A stretch of 64,000 nucleotides of DNA, taken from contig JADMXW010000017.1 in assembly GCA_015548865.1 (NCBI GenBank), positions 62,001-126,000 on the forward strand, written 5' to 3'. Source of the DNA: Serratia marcescens (GTDB lineage Bacteria > Pseudomonadota > Gammaproteobacteria > Enterobacterales > Enterobacteriaceae). A program made the translations under genes and the position numbers. This document shows, in pieces, positions 36,834 through 46,648 of this stretch. The notes under the pieces are model-generated. The model had not been told where the DNA came from and made no database searches. It saw only the letters and a list, made by a program, of their open reading frames with translations. Each line of letters opens with the position of its first letter. The first letter of the stretch is position 1.

Positions 36834-37685
36834 ATGTCAGCTTCCTCTTCCCGTTTGTTTGTTTCTACCGACTGGCTCGCGGAGCATCTGGCTTCCGATG
36901 ACATCATACTGATCGACGCACGCATGTTACCTCCGGGTGAAACCAGCCGGGATATCCATGCTGAATACCGTGCGGGACATCTGCCTGGTGCGGTTTTTTT
37001 TGATATTGAAGCACTGTCCGATCACAACACTGCATTGCCCCATATGATGCCCAGCGCGGACGCTTTCGCCAAAGCGATGAGCGAATTAGGCATCAGCGAC
37101 CAGCGCCCGCTGGTGGTTTACGATGAAGGTAATCTGTTCTCCGCCCCACGAGCCTGGTGGATGTTAACGCATTTTGGCGCTCGCCAAGTGGCGATTCTTT
37201 CCGGTGGGTTGGCCGAATGGAAAGCGCATGGCTATCCCATTGAGCAAGGGGATGTGCATCCCATGAAAGTGCATTTTACTGCCGTGAAAACAGAAGGGGC
37301 GATCCGCTCTCGTGAAGAGGTATTGGCCATCAGCCGCGATGGCTCGGCACAGATCGTCGATGCCCGCCCTGCCCCGCGTTTTCGCGGTGAAGTCGATGAA
37401 CCACGCCCAGGTCTGCATCGCGGCCATATTCCTGGTAGCCTGAACGTACCGTGGGGAGATCTGGTTACTCAGGGCACCCTGAAACCTAGCCCTGAGTTGG
37501 CAACCATTCTCCATAAAGCTGGGGTGGATTTCAGTCACCCAATTGTCGCCACTTGCGGTTCTGGTGTCACTGCCGTTGTGGTGATTCTGGCCCTCACGCA
37601 GTTGGGCGTGCCCGATGTTACTCTGTACGACGGTGCCTGGAGCGAATGGGGCGGTCGGGACGACACTCCCATCGCGTTAGATTGA
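36834..37685 (+). CDS. sseA: 3-mercaptopyruvate sulfurtransferase
   Basis: Transfers sulfur from 3-mercaptopyruvate to acceptors such as cyanide or thiols. ATG 36834 is the start (a TTG 15 bases upstream is also open), giving 283 residues against 281 in E. coli. It has two rhodanese domains: an inactive N-terminal one (1-135, IILIDARMLPPGE, GAVFFDIEALSDH) and a catalytic C-terminal one with the active-site loop CGSGVTA near residue 240, the 3-MST type loop. It lies between the alpha-glucosidase gene and the RpiR regulator, so the sugar operon has been placed beside the old sseA-sseB neighbourhood. Confidence 0.95.
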   Translation: MSASSSRLFVSTDWLAEHLASDDIILIDARMLPPGETSRDIHAEYRAGHLPGAVFFDIEALSDHNTALPHMMPSADAFAKAMSELGISDQRPLVVYDEGNLFSAPRAWWMLTHFGARQVAILSGGLAEWKAHGYPIEQGDVHPMKVHFTAVKTEGAIRSREEVLAISRDGSAQIVDARPAPRFRGEVDEPRPGLHRGHIPGSLNVPWGDLVTQGTLKPSPELATILHKAGVDFSHPIVATCGSGVTAVVVILALTQLGVPDVTLYDGAWSEWGGRDDTPIALD

Positions 37686-37713
37686 TTGCACACGGGCAAC
37701 CCGCAGGAGCACC

Positions 37714-38508
37714 ATGATGGATAGCCGACTGACATCATTGGTTCACCATGGCAGAGATTTGACGCGTGCGGAACATCGTGTGTTGGTCTTTATTGCCGAA
37801 CACACGTCGCTTGTCGGCAAAATAACCGTGCGTGAGCTGGCACAGCAAACCTATGTCTCGACGGCGACCATCATGCGTCTATGCCAAAAAATGGGGTTCA
37901 GCGGTTACAGTGAGTTTATCTATCACTGCAAACACCTGTTAGCAGACGCACCACGTTCGTTTCCTGCAAACAATCCCCCGATGGCCAGCGGCGGCGTGCC
38001 TGATGCTTACCGCCATTTTATCGCCAATTACGAGAAAACCTTCACTTACGTCACGCCCGAACTGATGGATGACTTCTGCCATATTCTTCGCCACAAGAGC
38101 CATTTTTTTCTTTACGGCGCTGGGTTTTCGCACTTGTTCACTGAGTATTTCGCCAAAAAACTGCAAATACTGGGCAAAGATGCGTTTGTCTCCGGTTTGG
38201 GGGACAGCAAAGGCATTTTTCTCAGCAATGCGCCCAAATACCAAATCTTTATTGCTATCTCGCGCAGCGGAGAAACTGAGCAGGTGATTGAAAAAGCGCA
38301 GATTGCCAGAAACATCGGCATGACGGTCGTCGCATTCACTCGTGCATCGTTTAATCCGTTAGCCAACGTGGCAGATTTGCATTTTCGTCTGCATGACGAT
38401 GCCATTCATTTTGCTGCAGAAGCGGGAGAGGTGAGTTCGTTCGAGTCGAATTTAGTGTTGCTGATTGATTTACTGTTGCTGCGAGCAACCACGGGCAAAG
38501 CAGAGTAA
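37714..38508 (+). CDS. RpiR-family regulator (HTH plus SIS domain), likely of the alpha-glucoside operon
   Basis: A 264-residue regulator with an N-terminal RpiR helix-turn-helix (about 1-75; ITVRELAQQTYVSTATIMRLCQKMGFSGYSEF) and a C-terminal sugar-phosphate isomerase (SIS) domain (about 105-250; HFFLYGAGFSHLFTEYFAKKL, then IFIAISRSGETEQVIEKAQIAR). SIS domains bind phosphosugars, which suits control of a PTS that produces 6-phospho-glucosides. GlvR of Bacillus glv belongs to the same family. It is separated from the PTS-glucosidase pair by sseA. Candidate operators are the palindromes at 33653 and 33743. The regulatory link is inferred. Confidence 0.9.
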   Translation: MMDSRLTSLVHHGRDLTRAEHRVLVFIAEHTSLVGKITVRELAQQTYVSTATIMRLCQKMGFSGYSEFIYHCKHLLADAPRSFPANNPPMASGGVPDAYRHFIANYEKTFTYVTPELMDDFCHILRHKSHFFLYGAGFSHLFTEYFAKKLQILGKDAFVSGLGDSKGIFLSNAPKYQIFIAISRSGETEQVIEKAQIARNIGMTVVAFTRASFNPLANVADLHFRLHDDAIHFAAEAGEVSSFESNLVLLIDLLLLRATTGKAE

Positions 38509-38510
38509 AT

Positions 38511-38535
38511 CGCATCCCCTTTAACAGGGGATGCG
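38511..38535. terminator. hairpin between convergent RpiR gene and sseB
   Basis: CGCATCCCCT (38511-38520) and AGGGGATGCG (38526-38535) form a perfect 10-base stem with a 5-base loop, starting 2 bases after the regulator stop. It lacks a T-run but is well placed for both directions. Confidence 0.6.
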
Positions 38536-38549
38536 TAAGATAAGATACG

Positions 38550-39350
38550 TTACGCTTTGCCCGTCTGTTTAAACTCGCGCAGGAAGCTCCCCCATTTACG
38601 CTCATAAAACGGCGTAACATGGTGCAGAAAGTAGTGGCTTACCCCGCCTTTTTCTTCCTTATCGACGATGCAAATATCCACCGGCTGATCGCCCACGACA
38701 GTATCGCTGGCAACCGTGCCCACAGCCTGGACAACCGCCTCTACTTCATCTAAATCGACCAGTTCCAAACCGATCAGCAGATTCGGTTCCGCCTCACCCT
38801 CCTGGATCTGCGCTACCCACGCACGGCGCACCGGGCGATGCTTTGCAAGCAGTTGCGTCAGTGAATCAATCATCTGATCCGGCGATGGGTCTGGCAGGCT
38901 CAGATGCACTTCCATCGGTTCTTCAACAACGCGACTTTGCACAAAACCATTACCTTCTCCCGCCAGCATATGTTCCACTTCCTGCGGCAGAAACTCTTTG
39001 CCATAGGGAAGTTTAGGATTAAGGAACAGCGTCTGCCCCTGCGTCAATTCAAACAGCGATCGCGCAGGCAGCGCCAGAAAAGAGGTTTCCGTTGAGATAG
39101 CCATCTGCAACGCTTCCAGCGACGAAAAAAACGGGATAGCGGTGTTACCATCGGGCTTTTCCCAGTGCTGAATCTCAACCTGACTGCCAACAGGCAGCGT
39201 ACTCGCTCCCTGCTCGCTCGCCTCATCGCTATTGCCGATGATATAGACAGTTGCGTCCAGCAGTTCAGTAAAGAACTCTGGCCGATGAGCAGGCTCGGTT
39301 GCCGCCTTCATCAGCACCTCTTCCAGCTTGTTTTGCGGTGTAAACGTCAT
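38550..39350 (-). CDS. sseB: SseB family protein
   Basis: A 266-residue cytoplasmic protein similar along its length to E. coli SseB (258 residues), a protein linked to enhanced serine sensitivity. Landmarks are LEEVLMKAATEPAHRPEFFTELL at the N-terminus, FFSSLEALQMAI, and the C-terminal VSHYFLHHVTPFYERKWGSFLREFKQTGKA. Domains SseB_N and SseB_C are recognisable. The start is uncertain: ATG 39350 is used here, and a TTG at 39368 (reading MSENKS) also aligns with the E. coli N-terminus. The biochemical role is unknown. It follows pepB closely on the same strand (31 bases), suggesting one transcript. Confidence 0.9.
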   Translation of the reverse strand: MTFTPQNKLEEVLMKAATEPAHRPEFFTELLDATVYIIGNSDEASEQGASTLPVGSQVEIQHWEKPDGNTAIPFFSSLEALQMAISTETSFLALPARSLFELTQGQTLFLNPKLPYGKEFLPQEVEHMLAGEGNGFVQSRVVEEPMEVHLSLPDPSPDQMIDSLTQLLAKHRPVRRAWVAQIQEGEAEPNLLIGLELVDLDEVEAVVQAVGTVASDTVVGDQPVDICIVDKEEKGGVSHYFLHHVTPFYERKWGSFLREFKQTGKA

Positions 39351-39381
39351 ACTTTTGTTTTCACTCAAGCGTTATATTCAC

Positions 39382-40680
39382 TCAATCCTGATCTTCGCTC
39401 AGCAACAGATTTGCCAAGGTGCGCACGCCCAAACCCGTTGCCCCGGTCGCCCACTGTTCAACGGCGCCTTTGCGGTAGGTGGCAGAGCAGTCAATATGCA
39501 ACCAACCTTTTTGGTAAGACGATACAAAATGCGACAAGAACGCTGCCGCCGTGCTAGCACCCGCGCTGTGGGCCGCGCCCGCAACGTTATTCAGCTCAGC
39601 AAAACTGGACGGTAGCTGTGAACGGTGGAACTCTTCCAACGGCAAACGCCAAAACGGTTCATTTTCCTGTTTTGCACTGGTGAGCAGACGCTCAGCAAAC
39701 GCATCATCAAAACTGAACAGCGCATGATAGTCGTTACCCAGCGCAGTTTTCGCAGCCCCCGTGAGCGTTGCACAATCGATAATCCACTGCGGGGTTTGCG
39801 CACTGGCGTCGATCAGGCCATCAGCCAGCACCAGACGTCCTTCCGCATCGGTGTTCATCACTTCAACTGTCTTACCGTTACGGTAGCGCAGAATATCCCC
39901 CAACCGGAAAGCATTGCCACTGACCATATTGTCAGCGCAGCACAGGTAGAGTTTGACGCGGCGAGTCAATCCTTGTGCGATGGCCAGTGCCAGCGCACCG
40001 GTTACCAGTGCCGCACCGCCCATATCTGACTTCATGGAATCCATGAATCCACTCGGCTTCAAGCTGTAACCACCGCTGTCAAAAGTGATGCCCTTGCCCA
40101 CCAGACAAGCAAACACCGGCGCATCGGGGCTGCCGGTTGGGTTAAAATCCAGCGCCAGCAACACGGGTTGACGCTCAGAGCCACGACCTACGGTATGTAG
40201 ACCAATATAGTTTTGATCGCGCAGATCTTCACCCTTGGTAATGCGGTAGCTGACAGCATTGCCCCCGACATCATGCAACAAATCCACTGCTCGCGTTGCC
40301 AGTTGCTCCGGCCCCAAATCTTCTGCAGGCAGGTTAATGGTGTCGCGCACCCAATCAACGACCTTCAGGCGCAGATCCAGCGCCTTGCGTTGTGCATCTT
40401 CTAACGGAGCCCACTCGACGGTACGTTTACCTTTTGGCGCACGATATCCCTGCCAGAATGCCCAGCTGGTTTCCAAATCCCAGCCTTCGCCCACCAGCTT
40501 GACGTGTTTGATGCCTTGTCCGTCAATCTTGCGCCCTGCACGTTGAATTGTGCTCAACGCAGCGCCTGCCGGTAGATGAATGGTGAATCCCTGTTCGTTA
40601 GCGCTCAACGACGCTTTTTCTCCCCAACGTGCATCTGCAGGCTGAGTGGAGAGTGAAATCTGCATAGCTTCGCTTGTCAT
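39382..40680 (-). CDS. pepB: aminopeptidase B (leucyl aminopeptidase family M17)
   Basis: A manganese or zinc dependent cytosolic exopeptidase. Its 432 residues compare with 427 in E. coli, and it starts [22 protein letters not shown] as in PepB. The C-terminal catalytic domain has the M17 signature [13 protein letters not shown] near residue 275, with metal ligands in [16 protein letters not shown] and [15 protein letters not shown]. It is located between the isc operon and sseB, the order seen in E. coli, and is separated from iscX by the isc terminator. Confidence 0.96.
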   Translation of the reverse strand: MTSEAMQISLSTQPADARWGEKASLSANEQGFTIHLPAGAALSTIQRAGRKIDGQGIKHVKLVGEGWDLETSWAFWQGYRAPKGKRTVEWAPLEDAQRKALDLRLKVVDWVRDTINLPAEDLGPEQLATRAVDLLHDVGGNAVSYRITKGEDLRDQNYIGLHTVGRGSERQPVLLALDFNPTGSPDAPVFACLVGKGITFDSGGYSLKPSGFMDSMKSDMGGAALVTGALALAIAQGLTRRVKLYLCCADNMVSGNAFRLGDILRYRNGKTVEVMNTDAEGRLVLADGLIDASAQTPQWIIDCATLTGAAKTALGNDYHALFSFDDAFAERLLTSAKQENEPFWRLPLEEFHRSQLPSSFAELNNVAGAAHSAGASTAAAFLSHFVSSYQKGWLHIDCSATYRKGAVEQWATGATGLGVRTLANLLLSEDQD

Positions 40681-40759
40681 ATCAGCTCCGTGGATAATGT
40701 ACTTAACAGCAACCTATACCCGTTATATTTCAACTTAAATTATTTACGGTATCGTGCTG

Positions 40760-40788
40760 AAAAAAAAGGGCTACCCGTCAGGCAGCCC
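40760..40788 (-). terminator. rho-independent terminator of the isc operon
   Basis: GGGCT-ACC (40768-40775) pairs with GGC-AGCCC (40781-40788) to make a stem of about 8 bases with one mismatch. On the minus strand it is followed by eight T (40760-40767). It lies 6 bases beyond iscX. Confidence 0.85.
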
Positions 40789-40794
40789 GAATCA

Positions 40795-40995
40795 TCATTC
40801 TGCTTCGTCTAGCCACACCAGCAGTATCGCTTCCAGGATCTTTTCGTTAGAAGCGTCAGGTGCATCATCAAAATCATCCAACTCACAAATCCAACGATGC
40901 ATGTCAGTAAAGCGCACTGTTTTCGGGTCCGTGTCGGGAAACGCGTCATACAGTGCTTCACCAATGGCACGGCTGTCTGTCCATTTCAATCCCAT
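40795..40995 (-). CDS. iscX: iron-sulfur assembly adaptor IscX
   Basis: A 66-residue acidic protein ([20 protein letters not shown]...VWLDEAE) typical of IscX, which binds IscS and iron and tunes cluster assembly. The conserved WTDS and the acidic C-terminus with [10 protein letters not shown] are present. It is the last gene of the isc operon, 12 bases after fdx, and is followed by a strong terminator. Confidence 0.95.
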   Translation of the reverse strand: MGLKWTDSRAIGEALYDAFPDTDPKTVRFTDMHRWICELDDFDDAPDASNEKILEAILLVWLDEAE

Positions 40996-41007
40996 GTTCA
41001 GCTCCTG

Positions 41008-41343
41008 TTAATGCTCGCGGGCATGGTTAATGGTGTACCGCGGGATTTCAACCACCAGATCTTCACCTGCAACACGCGCCTGACAGCCCAGACGGCTTTC
41101 TGGCTCCAGTCCCCAGGCTTTATCCAGCATGTCATCTTCATCTTCAGTGCTTTCCGCTAGAGAATCAAACCCTTCGCGAACAATGCAATGGCAGGTAGTG
41201 CACGCACAGGATTTCTCGCAGGCGTGTTCGACTTCAATACCATTGCGCAGAGCGACGTCCAGAATCGTCTCACCCGCTTTGGCTTCCAACACCGCACCTT
41301 CAGGACACAAATCCTGATGCGGCAAAAAAACTATCTTAGGCAT
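41008..41343 (-). CDS. fdx: [2Fe-2S] ferredoxin of the ISC system
   Basis: An adrenodoxin-type ferredoxin that supplies electrons during iron-sulfur assembly. The start ATG 41343 (MPKIVFLPHQDLCPEG) gives 111 residues, the E. coli length; a GTG at 41349 is also open. Cluster ligands lie in the CEKSCACTTCHC region (C42, C48, C51) with the fourth Cys in RLGCQARV (C87). The C-terminus IPRYTINHAREH is conserved. The start codon lies 2 bases after the hscA stop, so translation is coupled. Confidence 0.95.
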   Translation of the reverse strand: MPKIVFLPHQDLCPEGAVLEAKAGETILDVALRNGIEVEHACEKSCACTTCHCIVREGFDSLAESTEDEDDMLDKAWGLEPESRLGCQARVAGEDLVVEIPRYTINHAREH

Positions 41344-41345
41344 GC

Positions 41346-43196
41346 TCACACCTCATCCACAGAGTGTCCTGCCAGCGCCCGTCGAATGGAAGCATCCATT
41401 CGGCGCGCAGCGAACCCCTGGGTTTGTTGATCTACTGTTTTTATTGCAGCTTCAATCAGAGCGACGTCATCACCTGCACTCACCTGTTGCAATGCTGACA
41501 CCGCTTGAACGATAGCGGCCTGTTCTTCGGCACTCAGCAAGTCTGCATCGGCTGCCAGCGCGCTCTGCACGCTTTCCAGCACACGCGCTGCTTCGACTTT
41601 TTGTTCCGCCAACATACGTGCTGCCACGTCGCTTTGGGCATTCTGCATCGAATCGGTGATCATTGCGGCGATTTCATCATCGCTCAGCCCATACGACGGT
41701 TTAACCTGAATTGATGCTTCCACCCCCGTGGATTTCTCCATCGCAGTGACGCTCAACAGGCCATCCGCATCCACTTGAAAAGTGACGCGAATGTGCGCCC
41801 CACCCGCAGGCAGAGGCGGAATACCGCGCAGCGAGAATCGGGCCAAGGAGCGGCAATCCTGCACCAGTTCGCGTTCTCCTTGCAGCACATGGATCATCAT
41901 GGCTGTCTGGCCGTCTTTAAACGTCGTGAACTCCTGCGCACGCGCCACAGGGATAGTGGTGTTACGCGGAATCACTTTCTCGACCAAACCGCCCATGGTC
42001 TCCAGACCGAGCGAAAGCGGAATCACATCCAGCAGCAGCATCTCACTGTCGGGTTTGTTACCGACCAAAATGTCCGCCTGAATGGCTGCACCCAACGCCA
42101 CTACTTTATCTGGATCGATCGAAGTAAGGGGCGTACGGCCAAAGAAATCGCCGACGCGCGAGCGCACCAACGGCACGCGGGTTGAGCCCCCCACCATGAC
42201 CACTTCTTGCACTTCATCTGCCTGAACGCCCGCATCTTTTAATGCCCGGCGGCAGGAAAGCAGCGTGCGTTTTACCAGCGGCTCGATAAGCGCATCAAAC
42301 TGCTCGCGGCTCAACTCGCCCTGCCAGCGTCCAACCTGCACAGTTACCGAGGATGCAGCGCTAAGCGCAACCTTGGCACGCAGAGCAGTTTCAATCAATT
42401 CCCGTTGAGCACGGGCATCGGTTCGATCGTCAATCCCGGCCTGTTCACGTAGCCATTCCACCAACAGGTGATCGAAATCATCGCCGCCAAGCGCTGAATC
42501 ACCGCCCGTGGCCAGCACTTCAAACACCCCACGACTCAAGCGAAGGATAGAAATATCGAAGGTACCACCACCGAGGTCGTAGACAGCTATCACCCCTTCT
42601 TTGCCTGAATCCAGACCGTAAGCAATGGCCGCCGCGGTAGGCTCATTGAGCAAACGCAGCACATGCAACCCGGCCAGGCGCGCAGCATCTTTGGTGCCTT
42701 GACGTTGTGCGTCGTCGAAATACGCGGGAACGGTGATCACGACACCATCCGGCACGCCTCCCAGTGCTTCTTGCGCGCGCGCCGCTAGCGCCAACAGGAT
42801 GTCAGCTGAAACCTGAATGGGATTCTTGCTGCCTGCCGCCGTTTGCAACAAAGGTAAGCCATTGTCGCTGGCCTGAAAATGATAAGGCAAATGGGGATAA
42901 CGCTGCTGAATATCAGCCAGCGAACGGCCCATCAGTCGTTTGACGGAGCTGATGGTATTGGCTGGATCGTTCACGGCCTGTTCTTGGGCCGCCCAACCAA
43001 CCTCTACGCTTTCTGCGCCGTAACGGACCACGGACGGTAACAGTTCACGTCCTTGGGCATCAGCCAGCGTCTGCGCTTCGCCACTGCGCACCGTCGCCAC
43101 CAGAGAATTGGTGGTGCCGAGATCAATACCCACGGCAAGACGGCGCTGGTGCGGTGCAGCGCTGAGGCCTGGTTCACTAATTTGTAATAGGGCCAT
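41346..43196 (-). CDS. hscA: Hsp70-type chaperone HscA for iron-sulfur transfer
   Basis: A specialised DnaK paralogue that releases clusters from IscU. Its 616 residues equal the E. coli length. The ATPase domain (about 20-390) has [24 protein letters not shown] and [11 protein letters not shown]; the substrate domain binds the LPPVK motif of IscU, which is present in the iscU gene here (LELPPVKIHC). A helical lid forms the C-terminus. It is located between hscB and fdx. Confidence 0.97.
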   Translation of the reverse strand: MALLQISEPGLSAAPHQRRLAVGIDLGTTNSLVATVRSGEAQTLADAQGRELLPSVVRYGAESVEVGWAAQEQAVNDPANTISSVKRLMGRSLADIQQRYPHLPYHFQASDNGLPLLQTAAGSKNPIQVSADILLALAARAQEALGGVPDGVVITVPAYFDDAQRQGTKDAARLAGLHVLRLLNEPTAAAIAYGLDSGKEGVIAVYDLGGGTFDISILRLSRGVFEVLATGGDSALGGDDFDHLLVEWLREQAGIDDRTDARAQRELIETALRAKVALSAASSVTVQVGRWQGELSREQFDALIEPLVKRTLLSCRRALKDAGVQADEVQEVVMVGGSTRVPLVRSRVGDFFGRTPLTSIDPDKVVALGAAIQADILVGNKPDSEMLLLDVIPLSLGLETMGGLVEKVIPRNTTIPVARAQEFTTFKDGQTAMMIHVLQGERELVQDCRSLARFSLRGIPPLPAGGAHIRVTFQVDADGLLSVTAMEKSTGVEASIQVKPSYGLSDDEIAAMITDSMQNAQSDVAARMLAEQKVEAARVLESVQSALAADADLLSAEEQAAIVQAVSALQQVSAGDDVALIEAAIKTVDQQTQGFAARRMDASIRRALAGHSVDEV

Positions 43197-43285
43197 ATTG
43201 AGCTTCCATCAATTGGCTGTCGGTGCCACAGTTGCGCCGACGAAATAAAAAGGACTTTATTCGATTATGTGCATCACTGCGCAGA

Positions 43286-43804
43286 TTAACGGTCCAGCAG
43301 TTGTTCTTCGAGTTGTTCCACTTGCTGTTGCAGCTTATCCAAAAAGCGGAGTTTACGCACCGTATCAGCGGCCGCAGACCACGATGCCTGTGCCAATTCG
43401 GACTGCATCTGCGCAGTGCGCTGACGAATCATACCGGTTAATCGGCTGGCAAAGTCAGCCAGCGCCGTTTCAGCATCACGCTGATGCGAAATAGCCTCCA
43501 ACTGCTCACGCAGTTCCAATTGCTCCATCAGAAATGCAGTATCGCGCATCGTATGCTGTTCGTTACCCAGATCAAAACCGTGCAACGATAACATATATTC
43601 TGCACGTTTCAGCGGATGTTTCAGAGATTGGTAAGCATCATTGACCGTAGCCGCCTGCTGAAGTGCCAGCAGACGCTCCCGCTCAGGGTGCGTGGCAAAA
43701 CGATCGGGATGAAACTGGCGTTGCAGTTCCTGATAACGAGAAAGGAGCAAGCTGCCATCCACATCGTAGTGAACCGGCAGCCCGAATAACGTAAAGTAAT
43801 CCAT
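43286..43804 (-). CDS. hscB: J-domain co-chaperone HscB
   Basis: Escorts IscU to HscA and stimulates its ATPase. The start ATG 43804 ([14 protein letters not shown]) matches E. coli HscB and gives 172 residues (E. coli 171); the frame continues 15 bases further upstream. The J domain (1-75) contains the HPD motif in [21 protein letters not shown]-terminal three-helix bundle binds IscU. There is an 87-base gap to iscA upstream and 89 bases to hscA downstream. Confidence 0.96.
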   Translation of the reverse strand: MDYFTLFGLPVHYDVDGSLLLSRYQELQRQFHPDRFATHPERERLLALQQAATVNDAYQSLKHPLKRAEYMLSLHGFDLGNEQHTMRDTAFLMEQLELREQLEAISHQRDAETALADFASRLTGMIRQRTAQMQSELAQASWSAAADTVRKLRFLDKLQQQVEQLEEQLLDR

Positions 43805-43891
43805 AGTGTGCTCGGACATTCTGGCGCTAACGGGTAGCCGCCCTGCGCGAATGCGTCACGAGCATGCCCCCGTTAACACGGACAAAACGAA

Positions 43892-44215
43892 TCAGACCGT
43901 AAAGCTTTCGCCGCAGCCACATTCGCCGCTAACGTTGGGGTTATTGAACTTGAATCCTTCGTTCAAACCTTCTTTGACGAAATCCAACTGCGTGCCATCA
44001 AGATAGACCAGGCTCTTGCCATCAATGATGACCTTCACCCCTTTATCTTCAAACACCACATCATCGTCATTGAGATCATCGACAAATTCAAGCACATAAG
44101 CCATACCTGAACAACCCGATGTCCGCACGCCCAGGCGCAGGCCAACACCTTTGCCTCGATTTGCCATAAAAGCACTTACACGCTGTGCTGCGCTATCGCT
44201 AAGAGAAATAGACAT
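43892..44215 (-). CDS. iscA: iron-sulfur carrier IscA
   Basis: An A-type carrier that delivers clusters to apo-proteins. It has 107 residues, as in E. coli. The three ligand cysteines are in SGCSGMAY (C35) and CGCGES (C99, C101). It is in the iscRSUA order, 73 bases after iscU, and the spacer contains a strong hairpin. Confidence 0.96.
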   Translation of the reverse strand: MSISLSDSAAQRVSAFMANRGKGVGLRLGVRTSGCSGMAYVLEFVDDLNDDDVVFEDKGVKVIIDGKSLVYLDGTQLDFVKEGLNEGFKFNNPNVSGECGCGESFTV

Positions 44216-44245
44216 ACAACAACCTCGGTATCGTTAGCACACTTG

Positions 44246-44271
44246 CTGCCCGGCGCGTAAATGCCGGGCAG
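44246..44271 (-). repeat. strong hairpin between iscU and iscA
   Basis: CTGCCCGGC (44246-44254) and GCCGGGCAG (44263-44271) form a perfect 9-base GC-rich stem with an 8-base loop. No T-run follows, so it is more likely an mRNA stability or processing element than a full terminator. Confidence 0.6.
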
Positions 44272-44288
44272 TACGGTTCGCCGACAAA

Positions 44289-44675
44289 TTATTTCGCTGT
44301 GCGTTTACTTTTGTAATCTGCGATCGCTGCTTTGATCGCATCTTCCGCCAGAATAGAACAGTGAATTTTGACCGGTGGCAGTTCCAGTTCCTCGGCGATC
44401 TGAGTGTTCTTGATCGCTTCAGCTTCGTCCAGAGACTTGCCTTTCACCCATTCAGTGATCAGCGAACTGGAAGCAATGGCGGAGCCACAACCGTAGGTTT
44501 TAAAACGTGCGTCTTCGATAATGCCGTTGTCGCTGACTTTGATCTGTAATTTCATTACATCGCCACACGCTGGTGCGCCCACCATGCCGCTGCCAATCGA
44601 AGGATCGGCGTTGTCAAAGGAGCCAACGTTGCGCGGATTTTCGTAATGATCAATAACTTTTTCGCTGTATGCCAT
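44289..44675 (-). CDS. iscU: iron-sulfur scaffold IscU
   Basis: The scaffold on which clusters are built from IscS sulfur. It has 128 residues. Ligands are conserved: C37 in GAPACGDV, C63 in YGCGSA, and H105-C106 in KIHCSILAED, with D39 beside the first Cys. The HscA-binding LPPVK motif (99-103) is present. It is 24 bases after iscS. Confidence 0.97.
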   Translation of the reverse strand: MAYSEKVIDHYENPRNVGSFDNADPSIGSGMVGAPACGDVMKLQIKVSDNGIIEDARFKTYGCGSAIASSSLITEWVKGKSLDEAEAIKNTQIAEELELPPVKIHCSILAEDAIKAAIADYKSKRTAK

Positions 44676-44699
44676 GATTAGCGTTCCCCGTGCTGAGAA

Positions 44700-45914
44700 T
44701 TAATGATGAGCCCATTCGATGGTAGTCAAATCCACGCCCTGCTTGAACATCTCCCACAACGGAGAAAGATCGCGCAGACGCCCAATGGATTTCTGTACCA
44801 GCGCAATGGCGTAGTCGATCTCTTCTTCAGTGGTAAAACGGCCAAGAGAAAAGCGGATCGAACTGTGCGCTAATTCATCATTCATGCCTAACGCACGCAG
44901 CACATAGGATGGCTCCAGGCTCGCAGAGGTACAGGCGGAACCGGAGGAGACAGCCAAATCTTTCAGCGCCATGATCAGGGATTCACCCTCAACATAGTTA
45001 AAGCTGACATTCAGGATATTCGGCGCGCCCTGCTCCAGATCGCCGTTGAGGTATACCTCTTCAATATCCTTGATACCGTTCCACAGACGATGGCGCAGCG
45101 CGCTCAGACGAGCGACTTCCGTCGCCATCTCTTCTTTGGCAATGCGATAAGCTTCACCCATGCCGACGATCTGGTGCACGGGCAAGGTGCCAGAACGCAT
45201 ACCGCGTTCGTGACCGCCGCCATGCATCTGCGCTTCAATGCGGATACGGGGTTTACGACGTACATACAATGCACCAATGCCTTTCGGGCCATAAATTTTA
45301 TGACCAGAGAAAGACATCAAATCCACTTTTATCTTGCTGAGATCGATAGGCAGTTTGCCCACGCTCTGCGTTGCATCAACGTGGAACACAATGCCACGGC
45401 TGCGGCACATCTCGCCGATAGCGGCGATATCCTGTACCACACCGATTTCGTTGTTAACGTGCATAATGGAAACCACAATGGTGTCTTCACGCATTGCCGC
45501 TTCAAGTTCATGCAGATCGATAATGCCGTTACGCTGCGGCGCAAGGTAAGTGACCTCAAAGCCTTCACGTTCTAGCTGACGGCAGGTATCCAGCACAGCT
45601 TTGTGTTCAGTCTTGCTGGTAATGATGTGCTTGCCTTTCTTCTGATAGAAGTTGGCGGCGCCCTTGATGGCCAGGTTATCCGCTTCGGTCGCGCCTGAAG
45701 TGAACACGATCTCACGCGGATCCGCTCCCACCAGTTCAGCGATTTGGTTACGCGCGATATCCACAGCCTCTTCCGCCTGCCAACCAAAGCGGTGTGAGCG
45801 GGAAGCCGGGTTGCCAAACGTACCGTCCAAGGTCAAAAACTGCATCATTTTTTCAGCCACGCGCGGATCAACCGGCGTCGTGGCTGAATAATCTAGATAA
45901 ATGGGTAACTTCAT
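44700..45914 (-). CDS. iscS: cysteine desulfurase IscS
   Basis: A PLP enzyme that takes sulfur from cysteine for iron-sulfur clusters, thiamine and tRNA thiolation. It has 404 residues, the E. coli length. The PLP lysine is in [11 protein letters not shown] (K206), and the sulfur-carrying Cys is in [10 protein letters not shown] (C328). The N-terminal [12 protein letters not shown] and the HVNNEIG pyridoxal contacts are intact. It is 74 bases after iscR; in E. coli this spacer is the RyhB-targeted split point of the transcript, which may apply here. Confidence 0.97.
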   Translation of the reverse strand: MKLPIYLDYSATTPVDPRVAEKMMQFLTLDGTFGNPASRSHRFGWQAEEAVDIARNQIAELVGADPREIVFTSGATEADNLAIKGAANFYQKKGKHIITSKTEHKAVLDTCRQLEREGFEVTYLAPQRNGIIDLHELEAAMREDTIVVSIMHVNNEIGVVQDIAAIGEMCRSRGIVFHVDATQSVGKLPIDLSKIKVDLMSFSGHKIYGPKGIGALYVRRKPRIRIEAQMHGGGHERGMRSGTLPVHQIVGMGEAYRIAKEEMATEVARLSALRHRLWNGIKDIEEVYLNGDLEQGAPNILNVSFNYVEGESLIMALKDLAVSSGSACTSASLEPSYVLRALGMNDELAHSSIRFSLGRFTTEEEIDYAIALVQKSIGRLRDLSPLWEMFKQGVDLTTIEWAHH

Positions 45915-45988
45915 TGCTCATAAACTCCGTACATCACTTCAAAACGTACAATGCGTTTTGTTTTTATTATTCCTGCGAGGATGAACTG

Positions 45989-46483
45989 TCAGGCGCGCAG
46001 ATTAACATTAATGGTTTCTTGAATACGTCCGTTGGCAGTGCGGCGAGTGTCGGCATCTTGGCGGTCTGCTACGTCCAGCACTTCTTGGTTATTTACCAAT
46101 TCGTCCAGCGTGATATTGTTCAAGAAATCGGTGATACGGTCGCTGAGATCGCGCCACAGCGTGTGTGTCAGGCAGCGATCGCCGCCCTGGCAGCCTTCAC
46201 GCCCTTGGCAGCGGGTCGCATCGACGGATTCGTCTACGGCAGAAATCACGGCACCAACGGCGATTTCATTTGCGTTTTTGCCTAGCAGGTAACCACCGCC
46301 CGGCCCGCGGACGCTGGAAACCAGCCCGTTTTTGCGCAAGCGAGAGAACAGTTGCTCCAGATACGACAGTGATATTCCCTGCCGCTCGGAAATATCAGCC
46401 AAAGGAACCGGCCCTTCTTTGGAGTGCAACGCCACATCAAGCATGGCGGTAACGGCATAACGGCCTTTTGATGTCAGTCTCAT
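45989..46483 (-). CDS. iscR: iron-sulfur sensing regulator IscR
   Basis: An Rrf2-family repressor/activator that binds a [2Fe-2S] cluster and represses the isc operon when clusters are abundant. It has 164 residues. The winged helix is at the N-terminus ([20 protein letters not shown], then [19 protein letters not shown]). The cluster ligands C92, C98 and C104 lie in the segment [13 protein letters not shown], followed by the His ligand in CLTHTLW. It is first in its operon, with an IscR-type operator upstream. Confidence 0.97.
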   Translation of the reverse strand: MRLTSKGRYAVTAMLDVALHSKEGPVPLADISERQGISLSYLEQLFSRLRKNGLVSSVRGPGGGYLLGKNANEIAVGAVISAVDESVDATRCQGREGCQGGDRCLTHTLWRDLSDRITDFLNNITLDELVNNQEVLDVADRQDADTRRTANGRIQETINVNLRA

Positions 46484-46583
46484 GATAGTGGTACCCGTAG
46501 ATAAAACAGCTTATTATCAAACTCGATTATTATAAACATGCACTGTGAATGCATGTACTTGCATAGCATGATTCGAGTCTGAC

Positions 46584-46608
46584 ATTCCTGAGTGTTTTAG
46601 TCAACTAT
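46584..46608 (-). promoter_or_regulatory. IscR type 1 binding site upstream of iscR
   Basis: On the minus strand the 25 bases read ATAGTTGACTAAAACACTC followed by AGGAAT, close to the class 1 IscR consensus with its ATA..TGACT half and reversed partner. It lies 101-125 bases before the iscR start. A second TTACTCGG-like half lies just outside, near 46615. A TATAAT on the minus strand at 46529-46534 is a possible -10. Confidence 0.75.
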
Positions 46609-46648
46609 TTAACCGAGTAATTTGCTCAGGTATTTATTCTACGCCGTT

